NCBI GenBank assembly: GCA_012728775.1
Contig: JAAYEN010000128.1
Location: 1-37,588, forward strand
DNA from: Tissierellia bacterium
GTDB taxonomy: Bacteria > Bacillota_A > Clostridia > Tissierellales > Peptoniphilaceae
DNA length: 37,588 bases
Direction: 5' to 3'
Below the pieces are notes generated by a model. The model was not told the origin of the DNA and ran no database searches. It saw only the letters and a program-made list of their open reading frames with translations. Below are positions 1 through 8,478 of this stretch, in pieces. Every line of letters begins with the position of its first letter. The stretch's first letter is position 1. The translations under genes and the position numbers were made by a program.

Positions 1-810
1 GATTTAAAAAATTTGAATCAAGAAAGAACTAAACTTACTAAAGATGGATTAGAGTTATTTATTAAAGAAATAGAATCCATGAAACTCTTTGAAGATAAAG
101 TTATAGTGGCATATGTTCCTGAGATTCATGAAAGCATTGCTGGAATAATTGCAGGTAGAGTTAAGGAAAAATACAATAAACCTACGATTATTCTAACAAA
201 TGGCGAAGAATATGCAAAAGGCTCTGCTAGGAGTATTGAGGAGTACGATATTACAAAAGGAATTTCAGCTCAAGAATATTTGCTTAACAGTTTTGGTGGA
301 CATAAATTAGCTGCAGGTTTGAGTTTACCTGTGGGAAATATAGATTTATTTAGAACTAATATAAATGAAAATTCAAATCTCACTGATGAAGATTTTTACA
401 AAAAAGTGTATATAGATTTAGGGTTACCAATTTCATTTTTAAACGAAGAATTCATAGATGTTTTGGAGGGAATTGCTCCATATGGTAATGGCAATCCAAG
501 ACCTTTATTTGGTTCAAAAGATGTTAAAATTGGCAATATGAAATTACTTGGTAAAGATAAAAATGTTTTAAAAATAGATGTTAGAGAAGGAAATGAAGTA
601 CGAGAAGGTATTTTATTTGCTTCAAATTGTGAAGGATTTCAAAATGAAATAGAAAAAATGGGATTAAATTTTCCAAACTTATTGTTATCTGGTGGAGAAA
701 TATCTGCAGATATTGTATATCAAGCAAAAATCAATGAGTGGAAGGGAAATAAAACAGTGCAATTAATTATTACAAATTTTAGGGTTAGGAGGGGGGATAA
801 CAATGTCTAA
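1..810 (+). CDS. recJ: Single-stranded-DNA exonuclease RecJ, C-terminal part (5' truncated by window edge)
   Basis: The frame is open from base 1, so the start lies upstream of the window. The visible 269 residues match the C-terminal half of RecJ, the 5'-3' single-strand exonuclease of recombination and base-excision repair. The segment around bases 115-320 is the DHHA1 domain, with a run reading HESIAGIIAGRVKEKY and the signature GGHKLAAGLSL. Next comes the OB-fold-like part with the APYGNGNPRP motif near 475-505. The N-terminal DHH catalytic motifs are outside the window. The stop overlaps the start of rel by 8 bases, so the two are probably co-transcribed and translationally coupled. Confidence 0.93.
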   Translation, partial: DLKNLNQERTKLTKDGLELFIKEIESMKLFEDKVIVAYVPEIHESIAGIIAGRVKEKYNKPTIILTNGEEYAKGSARSIEEYDITKGISAQEYLLNSFGGHKLAAGLSLPVGNIDLFRTNINENSNLTDEDFYKKVYIDLGLPISFLNEEFIDVLEGIAPYGNGNPRPLFGSKDVKIGNMKLLGKDKNVLKIDVREGNEVREGILFASNCEGFQNEIEKMGLNFPNLLLSGGEISADIVYQAKINEWKGNKTVQLIITNFRVRRGDNNV

Positions 811-2977
811 TAAAGAAGGTATGATTAAAGAACTTATTGACAAAACTAAATACTATAATCAAAATATCGATGAAAAAACAGTTATCGATGCTTTTGAGTT
901 GGCTTATGAAATGCATAAGGGGCAAAAAAGAAATTCTGGAGAAGATTATATTATCCACCCATTCCATGTTGCTTTAATTTTAGCAGAATTACACATGGAT
1001 ACGGCTACTATTATAGCAGGTCTTTTGCATGATGTAGTAGAAGATACGGATTTTTCTTTAGAAGAAATAAAAGAGCGTTTTGGGGCTGACGTTGCTCATA
1101 TAGTGGACGGAGTTACTAAACTTGCTCGAATTTCGTATAAAACTAAAGAAGAAAAGCAAGCACAAAATATTAGAAAAATGGTTCTTGCTATGGCAAATGA
1201 TATTAGAGTAATTATCGTCAAATTAGCCGATAGACTCCATAATATGCGAACTTTAGAATATATGACTGAAGCTAAAAAGAAGGAAAAAGCAGGAGAAGTA
1301 GTAGAAATTTATGCCCCTCTAGCTAATCGATTAGGTATTAGCAAATTGAAGTGGGAATTGGAAGATTTGGCTCTAAGATATTTAGATTATGATGGATATT
1401 ATGATTTAGTAGAACGAGTTAGCAAAAGAAGAACTGAAAGAGAAAAATTAATAAATTCTATTATAGAAATTCTACATGAAAATCTTGAAGAAGTGGGAAT
1501 TGAAGCTGAAATCAGTGGTAGACCTAAAAATCTATATTCTATTTATAAAAAGATGAATGTTCAAGGTAGATCTTTTGACGAAATTTATGACTTAAGCGCT
1601 GTAAGAATAATGGTAGAGGATTTAAAAGATTGTTATGGAGCTTTGGGAGTAGTGCATAATCTTTGGAAGCCTATTCCAGGACGTTTTAAGGATTATATCG
1701 CTATGCCTAAATCCAATATGTATCAATCTCTTCATACAACTGTTATTGATGAACATGGGGAAATATTTGAAGTACAAATACGTACTTTTGAAATGCATGA
1801 AATTGCTGAATTTGGAATAGCGGCTCACTGGAAGTATAAAGAAGCTGGTGAAAGTGCAGTCAATAAAGATGACAATATGACCTGGCTCAGACAAATGATT
1901 GAGTGGCAACAAGAACAGACAGATCCAAAGGAATTTATGGAAGGTCTTAAAGTAGATTTTTTTACAGATGAAGTTTTTGTTTTTACACCTAATGGGGATG
2001 TAATGAGTCTTGCAGAAGGTTCTACTCCAATAGATTTTGCATATTTGGTTCATACTCAGGTAGGTCATAATTGTGTCGGAGCAAAGGTGAATGGTAGAAT
2101 AGTTCCTTTGGACTATAAGCTTAGAAATGGTAATATCGTAGAAATTATTACTGACAAAAACAGTGGGCCGAGTTTAGATTGGATCAATATTGTAAAATCT
2201 TCTAAAGCAAAAAATAAGATTAGACAGTATTTTAAAATACAAGATAAAGAAAGAAATGTTGCTCTAGGTAAAGATATGATAGAGCAAGAGATTAAAAGAA
2301 ATAATCTCAATCCAAAAAACTTACTAAAAGATGAATGGCTACAAGTTCTTGTAGATAAATATAAGACTAAAACCATAGAGGACTTATATGCTACTGTAGG
2401 TTATGGATCTTTGTCTACTACTCAAATAGTAAGTAGACTAGTTCAATTTTATGAGTCAACGCACAAAATAACTGATGAAGAAATAATAGCTGCCCAAAAG
2501 AAAAAAACATCTTCTAAAAAGAAAAGCGGAAATGGCTTGGGAGTTATTGTACAAGGTGCAGATAACTTAAAAGCTAGAATGGCTAAATGCTGTAATCCTG
2601 TACCTGGAGATTCTATCATAGGATTTGTTACAAGGGGTAGAGGCGTAACAGTTCACAGAGCTGATTGTTTGAATATTTCAAACATAGAAGATGATGAGAG
2701 ATTGATGCAAGCTCATTGGGATTTAGAAGAAGAAGCAAACTACAATGCAGAAGTATGTATAAGAGCTATTGCAAAAACAGGATTATTGGCTGCAATAACT
2801 AATAGAGTTGCCGATTCTAATATTAGCATTAATGCCATAGATGCAAAAACTAATAAAGATAAAATCTCAACAATTAATATTATTTTAGAAATTCATGACA
2901 TTGATGAGTTAAATAGATTAATGGATAGGTTTAAAAATATAGAAAATGTTTTAGAAGTTTACAGGGTTACGGGATAG
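803..2977 (+). CDS. rel: Bifunctional (p)ppGpp synthetase/hydrolase Rel
   Basis: A 724-residue full-length long RSH protein that makes and degrades the stringent-response alarmone (p)ppGpp. Visible domains in order: HD hydrolase with H52 and the HDVVEDT motif (H76, D77); synthetase with RFKD at 294-297, the YQSLHTTV motif and EVQIRT at 323-328; TGS domain (about 385-450, starting VFVFTPNGDV); a conserved Cys-containing region (MAKCCNPVPGD); and a C-terminal ACT domain. The RxKD form of the synthetase motif together with an intact HD site points to a bifunctional Rel rather than a RelA-type synthetase. An AGGAGGGGGGAT-like ribosome site at about 787-797 supports the ATG at 803. rel followed by dtd and an MBL-fold gene is a common Clostridia order. 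Confidence 0.96.
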   Translation: MSNKEGMIKELIDKTKYYNQNIDEKTVIDAFELAYEMHKGQKRNSGEDYIIHPFHVALILAELHMDTATIIAGLLHDVVEDTDFSLEEIKERFGADVAHIVDGVTKLARISYKTKEEKQAQNIRKMVLAMANDIRVIIVKLADRLHNMRTLEYMTEAKKKEKAGEVVEIYAPLANRLGISKLKWELEDLALRYLDYDGYYDLVERVSKRRTEREKLINSIIEILHENLEEVGIEAEISGRPKNLYSIYKKMNVQGRSFDEIYDLSAVRIMVEDLKDCYGALGVVHNLWKPIPGRFKDYIAMPKSNMYQSLHTTVIDEHGEIFEVQIRTFEMHEIAEFGIAAHWKYKEAGESAVNKDDNMTWLRQMIEWQQEQTDPKEFMEGLKVDFFTDEVFVFTPNGDVMSLAEGSTPIDFAYLVHTQVGHNCVGAKVNGRIVPLDYKLRNGNIVEIITDKNSGPSLDWINIVKSSKAKNKIRQYFKIQDKERNVALGKDMIEQEIKRNNLNPKNLLKDEWLQVLVDKYKTKTIEDLYATVGYGSLSTTQIVSRLVQFYESTHKITDEEIIAAQKKKTSSKKKSGNGLGVIVQGADNLKARMAKCCNPVPGDSIIGFVTRGRGVTVHRADCLNISNIEDDERLMQAHWDLEEEANYNAEVCIRAIAKTGLLAAITNRVADSNISINAIDAKTNKDKISTINIILEIHDIDELNRLMDRFKNIENVLEVYRVTG

Positions 2978-2984
2978 GTGAAAT

Positions 2985-3434
2985 ATGAGAGCGGTAGTTC
3001 AGAGAGTTTCAAAGGCTAGTGTCACAGTAGATGGTGAAATAGTTGGAAAAATAGATAAAGGTTTAATGGTATTATTAGGAGTACATGGCGATGATACTGT
3101 TAAAGATTTGGAATATATTTATAATAAGGTAGTGGGTTTGAGAATTTTCGAAGATGAAAATGGAAATATGAATCTAGGATTAGATGAAGTTAAGGGTTCT
3201 TTACTAGTGGTTTCACAATTTACTTTGTATGGAGATGCTAGAAAAGGAAGGAGACCTTCTTTTACAGAATCGGCAAAACCTGAATTAGCTGAAAAATTAT
3301 ATGAAGAGTTTATTCAAAAAGCCAAATTAGATAATATTATTTGTGAAAAGGGTATTTTTGGAGCTAAAATGGATGTGGAACTAATTAACGATGGACCAGT
3401 TACTATATTATTAGACAGTTCTAAAATATTATAG
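2985..3434 (+). CDS. dtd: D-aminoacyl-tRNA deacylase
   Basis: A 149-residue protein of the usual Dtd length. It hydrolyses D-amino acids (and mischarged glycine) from tRNA in the cytoplasm. The start MRAVVQRVSKASV is characteristic, as are the two active-site motifs SQFTLYGD (near residue 77) and NDGPVTI (near 136), which carries the Gly-cisPro of the chiral-selectivity loop. It starts 7 bases after rel, with AGGTGA just upstream, and is followed 7 bases later by the MBL hydrolase, so it belongs to the same transcription unit. Confidence 0.96.
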   Translation: MRAVVQRVSKASVTVDGEIVGKIDKGLMVLLGVHGDDTVKDLEYIYNKVVGLRIFEDENGNMNLGLDEVKGSLLVVSQFTLYGDARKGRRPSFTESAKPELAEKLYEEFIQKAKLDNIICEKGIFGAKMDVELINDGPVTILLDSSKIL

Positions 3435-3441
3435 GTGATTT

Positions 3442-4065
3442 ATGAATTACATTAAAGTAGAAATTAATAATGGTGAGATGAACTGCTATTTAGTTTTTAA
3501 TGAAAATACAAAAGAAACTGGAATTATAGATCCAGGGAATGAATATGAAAAAATCTTAAAAATTATTGAAGAGAATAATCTAATTCCTAAATATATACTA
3601 TTGACCCATTCTCACGGAGACCATATTGGATCCATAGGAAAACTGAAAAATAAATATCCGAATTTGAAGTTGGGTGTTCATAAAGATGAAGTTCATATGC
3701 TAGCTGATCCAGAATTAAATCTCAGTGGATATATTTTAAGAGAACCTGTTTCTTTCAATGCAGATTTTACGTTTAAAGATGGGGATTCAATATTTTTGGG
3801 TGAAAATGAAATAAAAATAATTCATGTTCCAGGACATTCTCCAGGTGGATCTTGCTTCTTAGTAGATGGGATGATTTTTGTAGGAGATGTTTTGTTTAAA
3901 AGGAGTATTGGAAGATCAGACTTATATGGCGGAGATGGAAGACTATTGATTAAATCTATCGAAGAAAGGCTTATGATTTTTCCTGACGAATATTTAGTTT
4001 TTCCAGGACATGGACCTAGTACTACCATTGGAGAAGAAAGACAAAGGAATCCGTTTTTGAGATGA
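3442..4065 (+). CDS. MBL-fold metallo-hydrolase, glyoxalase II-like
   Basis: A 207-residue metallo-beta-lactamase-fold hydrolase. The metal-binding signature THSHGDHIG (HxHxDH) lies near residue 55, a further ligand is the His in HVPGHSPGG, the bridging Asp is in VGDVLF, and the last His is in FPGHGPST. This set of motifs fits a dinuclear Zn/Fe hydrolase of the glyoxalase II (YcbL-like) group acting on thioesters. The natural substrate cannot be read from sequence. The stop overlaps the next start as ATGA (4062-4065), which implies translational coupling with the HemZ-like gene. Confidence 0.9.
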   Translation: MNYIKVEINNGEMNCYLVFNENTKETGIIDPGNEYEKILKIIEENNLIPKYILLTHSHGDHIGSIGKLKNKYPNLKLGVHKDEVHMLADPELNLSGYILREPVSFNADFTFKDGDSIFLGENEIKIIHVPGHSPGGSCFLVDGMIFVGDVLFKRSIGRSDLYGGDGRLLIKSIEERLMIFPDEYLVFPGHGPSTTIGEERQRNPFLR

Positions 4066-5426
4066 TAGAATTTAGAAATATTCAATATAATAAAGAATAT
4101 AAAGAATTAATTGAGACCTTTATTCCAGATTCTGGTAATAAAGGTTTAGTTTTAATATTTGAAAAAAACGATAATATTCTTAGTCTAACTGTAAGAAATT
4201 ACGTCAATAAATTGAAAATAGATGAATATTTTACTGAAGAAACAAGCAATATTAAAAGGGGAATATACAATCTTTTAAAAATTTATACCGGTCAAGATTT
4301 AAAATGGGGGATGTTGGTTGGTGTCAATCCATTAAAATTATTTACAAAATTAATAGATAAGTATGGAATACAAAAAAGTAATTTGATATTAAAAGAAGGA
4401 TATTTTTTATCAGATGAAAAAATCAAATTGGGTTTATCTATTTTAGAGAATCAGAATCCTATTAGAAAAATTTTAACTGGGAAAAATTCTATTTACATAG
4501 ATGTACCTTTTTGTCCTAGTAGATGCAGTTACTGCTCATATTCTATATATAAGGTGGATTTTGATTTAATAAATAATTATTTGAATACACTATCTTATGA
4601 GATAAAAACAGTGTCTAAATATTGTAACTTCATTCCTCAATCCATATACATTGGTGGGGGAACTCCATCTTCTATAGGTGCTAAGAATTTAAGTATTCTA
4701 CTAAATATTGTAAAAGAAAATTTTAAAAAACCAGAGGAGTTTACTGTAGAAATTGGAAGGCCAGATACAATTAATGCAGAAATATTAGATGTATTAGAAT
4801 TATACGGAGTAGATAGAATTAGTATCAATCCTCAAACAATGAAAGACGAAACATTAAAGAAGTTATGTAGAAACCATTCCTCTAGGGATGTATTGGATTC
4901 CTTTAATTTAGCTAGACGATATGGATTTAATAATATTAATATGGATTTGATAATTGGTTTACCGGATGAAACTAGCTTAGATTTTTTTAATACACTAGAA
5001 ATTATAAAGGAGCTAAGCCCTGAGTCTATTTCCATACACGCACTTTCTCTCAAGAAAGGTTCAGAATTGACACAATCTGGTTATTTTGGCAATAGGATAG
5101 AAGATTTTCAAAAAATTCGAGATGATTTTATTGAAAATCAAGACTATATCCCTTACTATCTGTATAGACAAAAGAATATTTTTTTAAATATAGAAAATAT
5201 TGGGTATTCAAAACTTGGAAAAGAATCCCTATATAACGTTGCAATGATGGAAGATTTGCAAAATATATTAGGTTTAGGCTTGGGTAGTACCACAAAGGTT
5301 ATAAATGGTGATAAAATATTTAGGCACATGAACTACCGAAGGCTAAAAGATTATTTAGAAAATATAGACAAGAATATAGAAGATAAACTTAAAATATTTG
5401 GAGGAAATATAGATGAAATTATATGA
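4062..5426 (+). CDS. hemZ: HemZ-like radical SAM protein (coproporphyrinogen dehydrogenase family)
   Basis: A 454-residue radical SAM protein. The cluster motif CxxxCxxC is seen at C151, C155 and C158 (FCPSRCSYC), preceded by an IYIDVPF strand as in HemN/HemW/HemZ proteins. GGGTP follows about 45 residues later for SAM binding. The N-terminal extension of about 140 residues before the barrel fits the HemZ subgroup. HemZ is annotated as an oxygen-independent coproporphyrinogen III dehydrogenase, but activity is poorly established and no haem genes are seen here, so the substrate is open. Its end overlaps the following Mur ligase by 14 bases. Confidence 0.8.
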   Translation: MIEFRNIQYNKEYKELIETFIPDSGNKGLVLIFEKNDNILSLTVRNYVNKLKIDEYFTEETSNIKRGIYNLLKIYTGQDLKWGMLVGVNPLKLFTKLIDKYGIQKSNLILKEGYFLSDEKIKLGLSILENQNPIRKILTGKNSIYIDVPFCPSRCSYCSYSIYKVDFDLINNYLNTLSYEIKTVSKYCNFIPQSIYIGGGTPSSIGAKNLSILLNIVKENFKKPEEFTVEIGRPDTINAEILDVLELYGVDRISINPQTMKDETLKKLCRNHSSRDVLDSFNLARRYGFNNINMDLIIGLPDETSLDFFNTLEIIKELSPESISIHALSLKKGSELTQSGYFGNRIEDFQKIRDDFIENQDYIPYYLYRQKNIFLNIENIGYSKLGKESLYNVAMMEDLQNILGLGLGSTTKVINGDKIFRHMNYRRLKDYLENIDKNIEDKLKIFGGNIDEII

Positions 5427-6942
5427 TTTGTTATCTGGTTTAGAAATACTAGATACAAAGGGGAATATAAATGAAAACTTAGAGATTGCTGATGTACAAT
5501 ACCACTCGGGTAAAATTATTTCTAATTCAATTTTTGTTGCGATTAAGGGGCATGAAACAGACGGGCATAAATATATAAAATCTGCAAAGGATAATGGAGC
5601 AGTTATAGCAGTTGTAGAAGAATTTATAGATATAGATTTACCTATGATAAAAGTGGCTGATTCTAGAAAAGCACTTGCAGATTTGGCCAATACATTTTTT
5701 CATAATCCTTCTAAAGAATTAAATGTAGTTGGAATCACAGCTACAAATGGAAAAACAACTACATCATTTATGACTGATGCAATTTTCAAAGAATTTGGTC
5801 TGGAAACAGGCATAGTTGGTACAGTTGAAGTAAAATATAAGGACGTTTCGATTCCATCTATGTTGACTACACCAGAAAGTAGAGATTTACAAGAATATAC
5901 TAGATGTATGGTGGATGCTGGTGTGACTGATTTAATAATGGAAGTATCTTCCCATGCTCAAGAAATGGATAGAGTAAAGAATATGGAATATAATATTGTA
6001 TCGTTCAACAATCTATCTAGAGAACATATAGACCAGCATGGAAGTTTTGAAAATTATTATGAAATCAAGTCTAATTTAATAAAAAATGCAAAAAAAGATG
6101 CTGTTGCAATACTAAACTTTGATGAAGAAATGATAAAAGTCCTAAAGGATTCTACAGAAGCTAGAGTTTTAAGCTATTCCATAGAAAATCCAAATGAGGA
6201 TTTTGGTATTGAAAATTTGGATTTAAGTTCTGGATATGCTAGGTTTAAATTTATAATTTATAAAGATATTGAAGATCTTAATATTTTAGAAGATTCTTTT
6301 GATATTGAGTTAGGAGTGGCTGGATTTTCTGGGGTTATGAACTCAGTTGTTGCAATAATAATTTCTTTAGTCAGAGGAATACCTAAGGAAATAATCCGAA
6401 AATCTCTAAAAAAATTTAAAGGAGTAGAGCGTCGTTTTCAAATGATTTATGATGGAGATTTTACAGTAATTGATGATCATTATGCTAATTCTAGAAATAT
6501 AGCAGTCACTTTGGAAACAATTGAAAAAATGAACTATAATAATTTCTTTATGCTTTATGCTATCAGAGGAAATAGGGGAGTTAATTTAAATCGAGAAAGT
6601 GCTGAAGAAACTGTGAAGTGGTTAAAAAAATTAAAAATCAATAGTATTTTTAGTACATCTAGCGAAGAAACAGTAACTTGGAAAGATAAAGTTTCTTTAG
6701 AAGAAAAAGAAGTATTCTTTAAAATAATGGATGAAAATAATATTTCAGTGAAACATTTTGAGAGATTAGATGATGCTATAAATGGAATTGTAGATAAACT
6801 TGAGAAGAATGATTTATTACTACTGGCTGGGTGCCAAGGAATGGATCCTGGAGGAAGAGTTTTATTAGAAAATCTAACTCAAAATATGAGTGAAGAAGAC
6901 AAGATAGAAGTTATGAAAATTTTAGAAGGAAGAGCTTTCTAG
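5413..6942 (+). CDS. MurE-like Mur ligase, divergent C-terminal domain
   Basis: A 509-residue ATP-dependent Mur ligase. The N-terminal UDP-sugar-binding part resembles MurE (ADVQYHSGKI, then FVAIKGHETDGHKYI). The P-loop TNGKTTT is at 111-117, EVSSHAQEMDRV near 177-188, and HIDQHGSFENYYEIKSNL at 205-222 carries the Lys (219) that is carbamylated in MurE. The C-terminal domain is unlike true MurE: the usual DYAHTP segment reads DDHYANSRN (354-362), the DNPR motif that recognises meso-diaminopimelate is absent, and the end has GCQGMDPGG. The acceptor amino acid is therefore unclear, and it may be a paralogue rather than the main MurE. GGAGG at 5400-5404 supports the ATG at 5413. A terminator follows directly. 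Confidence 0.78.
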   Translation: MKLYDLLSGLEILDTKGNINENLEIADVQYHSGKIISNSIFVAIKGHETDGHKYIKSAKDNGAVIAVVEEFIDIDLPMIKVADSRKALADLANTFFHNPSKELNVVGITATNGKTTTSFMTDAIFKEFGLETGIVGTVEVKYKDVSIPSMLTTPESRDLQEYTRCMVDAGVTDLIMEVSSHAQEMDRVKNMEYNIVSFNNLSREHIDQHGSFENYYEIKSNLIKNAKKDAVAILNFDEEMIKVLKDSTEARVLSYSIENPNEDFGIENLDLSSGYARFKFIIYKDIEDLNILEDSFDIELGVAGFSGVMNSVVAIIISLVRGIPKEIIRKSLKKFKGVERRFQMIYDGDFTVIDDHYANSRNIAVTLETIEKMNYNNFFMLYAIRGNRGVNLNRESAEETVKWLKKLKINSIFSTSSEETVTWKDKVSLEEKEVFFKIMDENNISVKHFERLDDAINGIVDKLEKNDLLLLAGCQGMDPGGRVLLENLTQNMSEEDKIEVMKILEGRAF

Positions 6943-6945
6943 AGT

Positions 6946-6972
6946 AAAAAGTCCAAAAAATGGACTTTTTTT
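6946..6972 (+). terminator. Rho-independent terminator after the Mur ligase gene
   Basis: AAAAAGTCCA (6946-6955), a short A loop, then TGGACTTTTT running into a T tract. It sits 3 bases after the stop of the Mur ligase and closes the recJ-to-Mur ligase run. Confidence 0.9.
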
Positions 6973-7059
6973 AATTCACATAAAAGACATATTCAAGCCC
7001 TTTTAATGACTTATAGTAATTATATACTTAGGTCACAATAAAATAAGAGGAGAGATAAT

Positions 7060-7728
7060 ATGAAAAATATATCTAAATTATTAGTGGTAAGTATGTTGGC
7101 TTTAAGTATGGTAATAGGAATGGGAATTCCCGCCTATGCTGTAAGTAATGAAGTAGTAATGGATTTATTGGAAGAAGAGATGACAGCAGAGCATTTGTAT
7201 TCCGAACTGTATAAAAAATATCCGGAGAACATATTGTTTTCTAGATTATCCCAATCAGAAAATAGACACTTAAATGCATTAAAAAGAGCTATGAACAATT
7301 TAAATATTTCAACAGAAGATGCAAAAATTGCTAATATTGAAATACCAAATACAAAAGAAGGTGCTCTAGAATTCGCACTGGCATATGAGAAAGAAGATAT
7401 TGATTATCTAGAAAAGCTTTTACCTACAGTTGAAGAAAAAAATTTAGAAAGAGTTTTAAGTAATTTGCTAAGAGGATCTCAACAACATAAAGAAACCTTA
7501 GAAAGAGCAATTGAAACGGGAATAGATAATCTGAATTGTAATGAACAGAGAAATTACAATAACGGTGGGTCTAAAAATGAACAAGCCTTTAATAATGAAA
7601 ATAAAGGAATGTATAACATGAGAAACTTGCAAGATTGTGAATCTTGTACGAATGATGGAGTAAGAATTCAATACAATCAAAATCTACAAAACAATAAATC
7701 AATTGGAAATCGAAGAGGAAATATCTAA
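7060..7728 (+). CDS. Secreted ferritin-like (DUF2202-type) protein
   Basis: A 222-residue protein. Residues 1-27 form a signal peptide (two Lys, a hydrophobic core, AYA before the likely cut). Residues 30-145 are helical and resemble the DUF2202 ferritin-like fold: an acidic first helix (DLLEEEMTAEHLY), an ExxH (ENRH) in the second, a third helix with YEKEDIDYL, and a closing helix with SQQHKETL. These could supply diiron-type ligands. The last 60 residues are Asn/Gln-rich and look disordered, with a CESC pair. No enzymatic function is known to me. It has an AGAGGAGAG ribosome site at about 7046-7054, its own terminator, and lies just upstream of a two-component system. Confidence 0.7.
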   Translation: MKNISKLLVVSMLALSMVIGMGIPAYAVSNEVVMDLLEEEMTAEHLYSELYKKYPENILFSRLSQSENRHLNALKRAMNNLNISTEDAKIANIEIPNTKEGALEFALAYEKEDIDYLEKLLPTVEEKNLERVLSNLLRGSQQHKETLERAIETGIDNLNCNEQRNYNNGGSKNEQAFNNENKGMYNMRNLQDCESCTNDGVRIQYNQNLQNNKSIGNRRGNI

Positions 7729-7739
7729 AAAGAACAATT

Positions 7740-7766
7740 AGGCAAGGATTATAACCTTGCCTTTTA
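7740..7766 (+). terminator. Rho-independent terminator after the ferritin-like gene
   Basis: AGGCAAGG (7740-7747), 7-base loop, CCTTGCCTTTT (7755-7765). It is a compact GC-containing stem with a T run, 12 bases after the stop codon and about 30 bases before the response regulator start. Confidence 0.85.
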
Positions 7767-7794
7767 GTGTATAATAATGTTGGAGGGATTAATT

Positions 7795-8478
7795 ATGAAT
7801 CGAATTCTAATAGCTGACGATAATGTAGAAATTACAGAAATTTTAAAAAGATTTGCAATTAAAGAAAATCTAGAAGTAGATGTGGCACACGATGGAGAAA
7901 AGGCGTTAGAACTTTTTGAAAAAAATACTTACGATGTGATTTTATTAGATATCATGATGCCTAAAGTAGATGGATACGAAGTATGTAGAAGTATTAGAAA
8001 AAAATCTATGGTTCCAATTATTATGATTACTGCCAAAGGAGAGGATTATGAAAAAATCATGGGTTTAGATTTAGGGGCAGATGATTATATCGTCAAACCT
8101 TTTTCGGTAGCTGAAGTTATGGCTAGAATAAGGGCTATATTAAGAAGAATAGATAAGAGTGAAGGAAATAACATTCTTACTTTTGGAGATATGAAATTGG
8201 ACCTGGAAAGCTATGTATGCGAAATACAAGACGAAGATATAGGTCTAACTAAAAAAGAGTTTGAGTTACTCTGGACTTTAGCATCTAATAAGAATAAGGT
8301 GTTCACTAGAGAAAATTTACTAGACAGTTTGTGGGGATATGACTATTATGGTGACTCTAGAACAGTAGACACACATATAAAAAGACTTAGGGCAAAGTTA
8401 GCTATATGCAATAATCCTAAATGGACTATAAAAACTATTAGGGGAGTAGGGTACAAATTTGAAGAAATTGGTGATTAA
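7795..8478 (+). CDS. OmpR/PhoB-family response regulator
   Basis: A 227-residue two-domain regulator. The receiver domain (about 1-118) has the acidic pair D8/D9, the phospho-acceptor D52 in VILLDIMMP, T79 and K101 (in VKPF). The C-terminal winged helix (about 130-227) is of OmpR type, with the recognition region SRTVDTHIKRLRAKL and GVGYKF at the end. I chose the ATG at 7795 over the upstream in-frame ATG at 7777 because the strong ribosome site TGGAGGG (7781-7787) lies between them, 7 bases before 7795. The histidine kinase begins on the next base after its stop, so the pair is one operon. Confidence 0.93.
   Translation: MNRILIADDNVEITEILKRFAIKENLEVDVAHDGEKALELFEKNTYDVILLDIMMPKVDGYEVCRSIRKKSMVPIIMITAKGEDYEKIMGLDLGADDYIVKPFSVAEVMARIRAILRRIDKSEGNNILTFGDMKLDLESYVCEIQDEDIGLTKKEFELLWTLASNKNKVFTRENLLDSLWGYDYYGDSRTVDTHIKRLRAKLAICNNPKWTIKTIRGVGYKFEEIGD

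Noticed and set aside
1622..2068. Long antisense open frames inside rel, and similar ones inside trxB, grdE, gpsA and others
   Set aside because: They lie opposite well-conserved genes, lack ribosome sites and encode no recognisable protein.
6973..7045. Promoter of the ferritin-like gene (TATACT at 7023-7028)
   Set aside because: The -10 is fair but the -35 region (CTTTTA) is poor, so I do not call it.
7770..7775. TATAAT as promoter of the two-component operon
   Set aside because: No matching -35 at a usable spacing, and the implied transcript start would fall in the ribosome site.
7777..7794. Earlier ATG for the response regulator
   Set aside because: The ribosome site TGGAGGG lies downstream of it, inside the would-be coding part.
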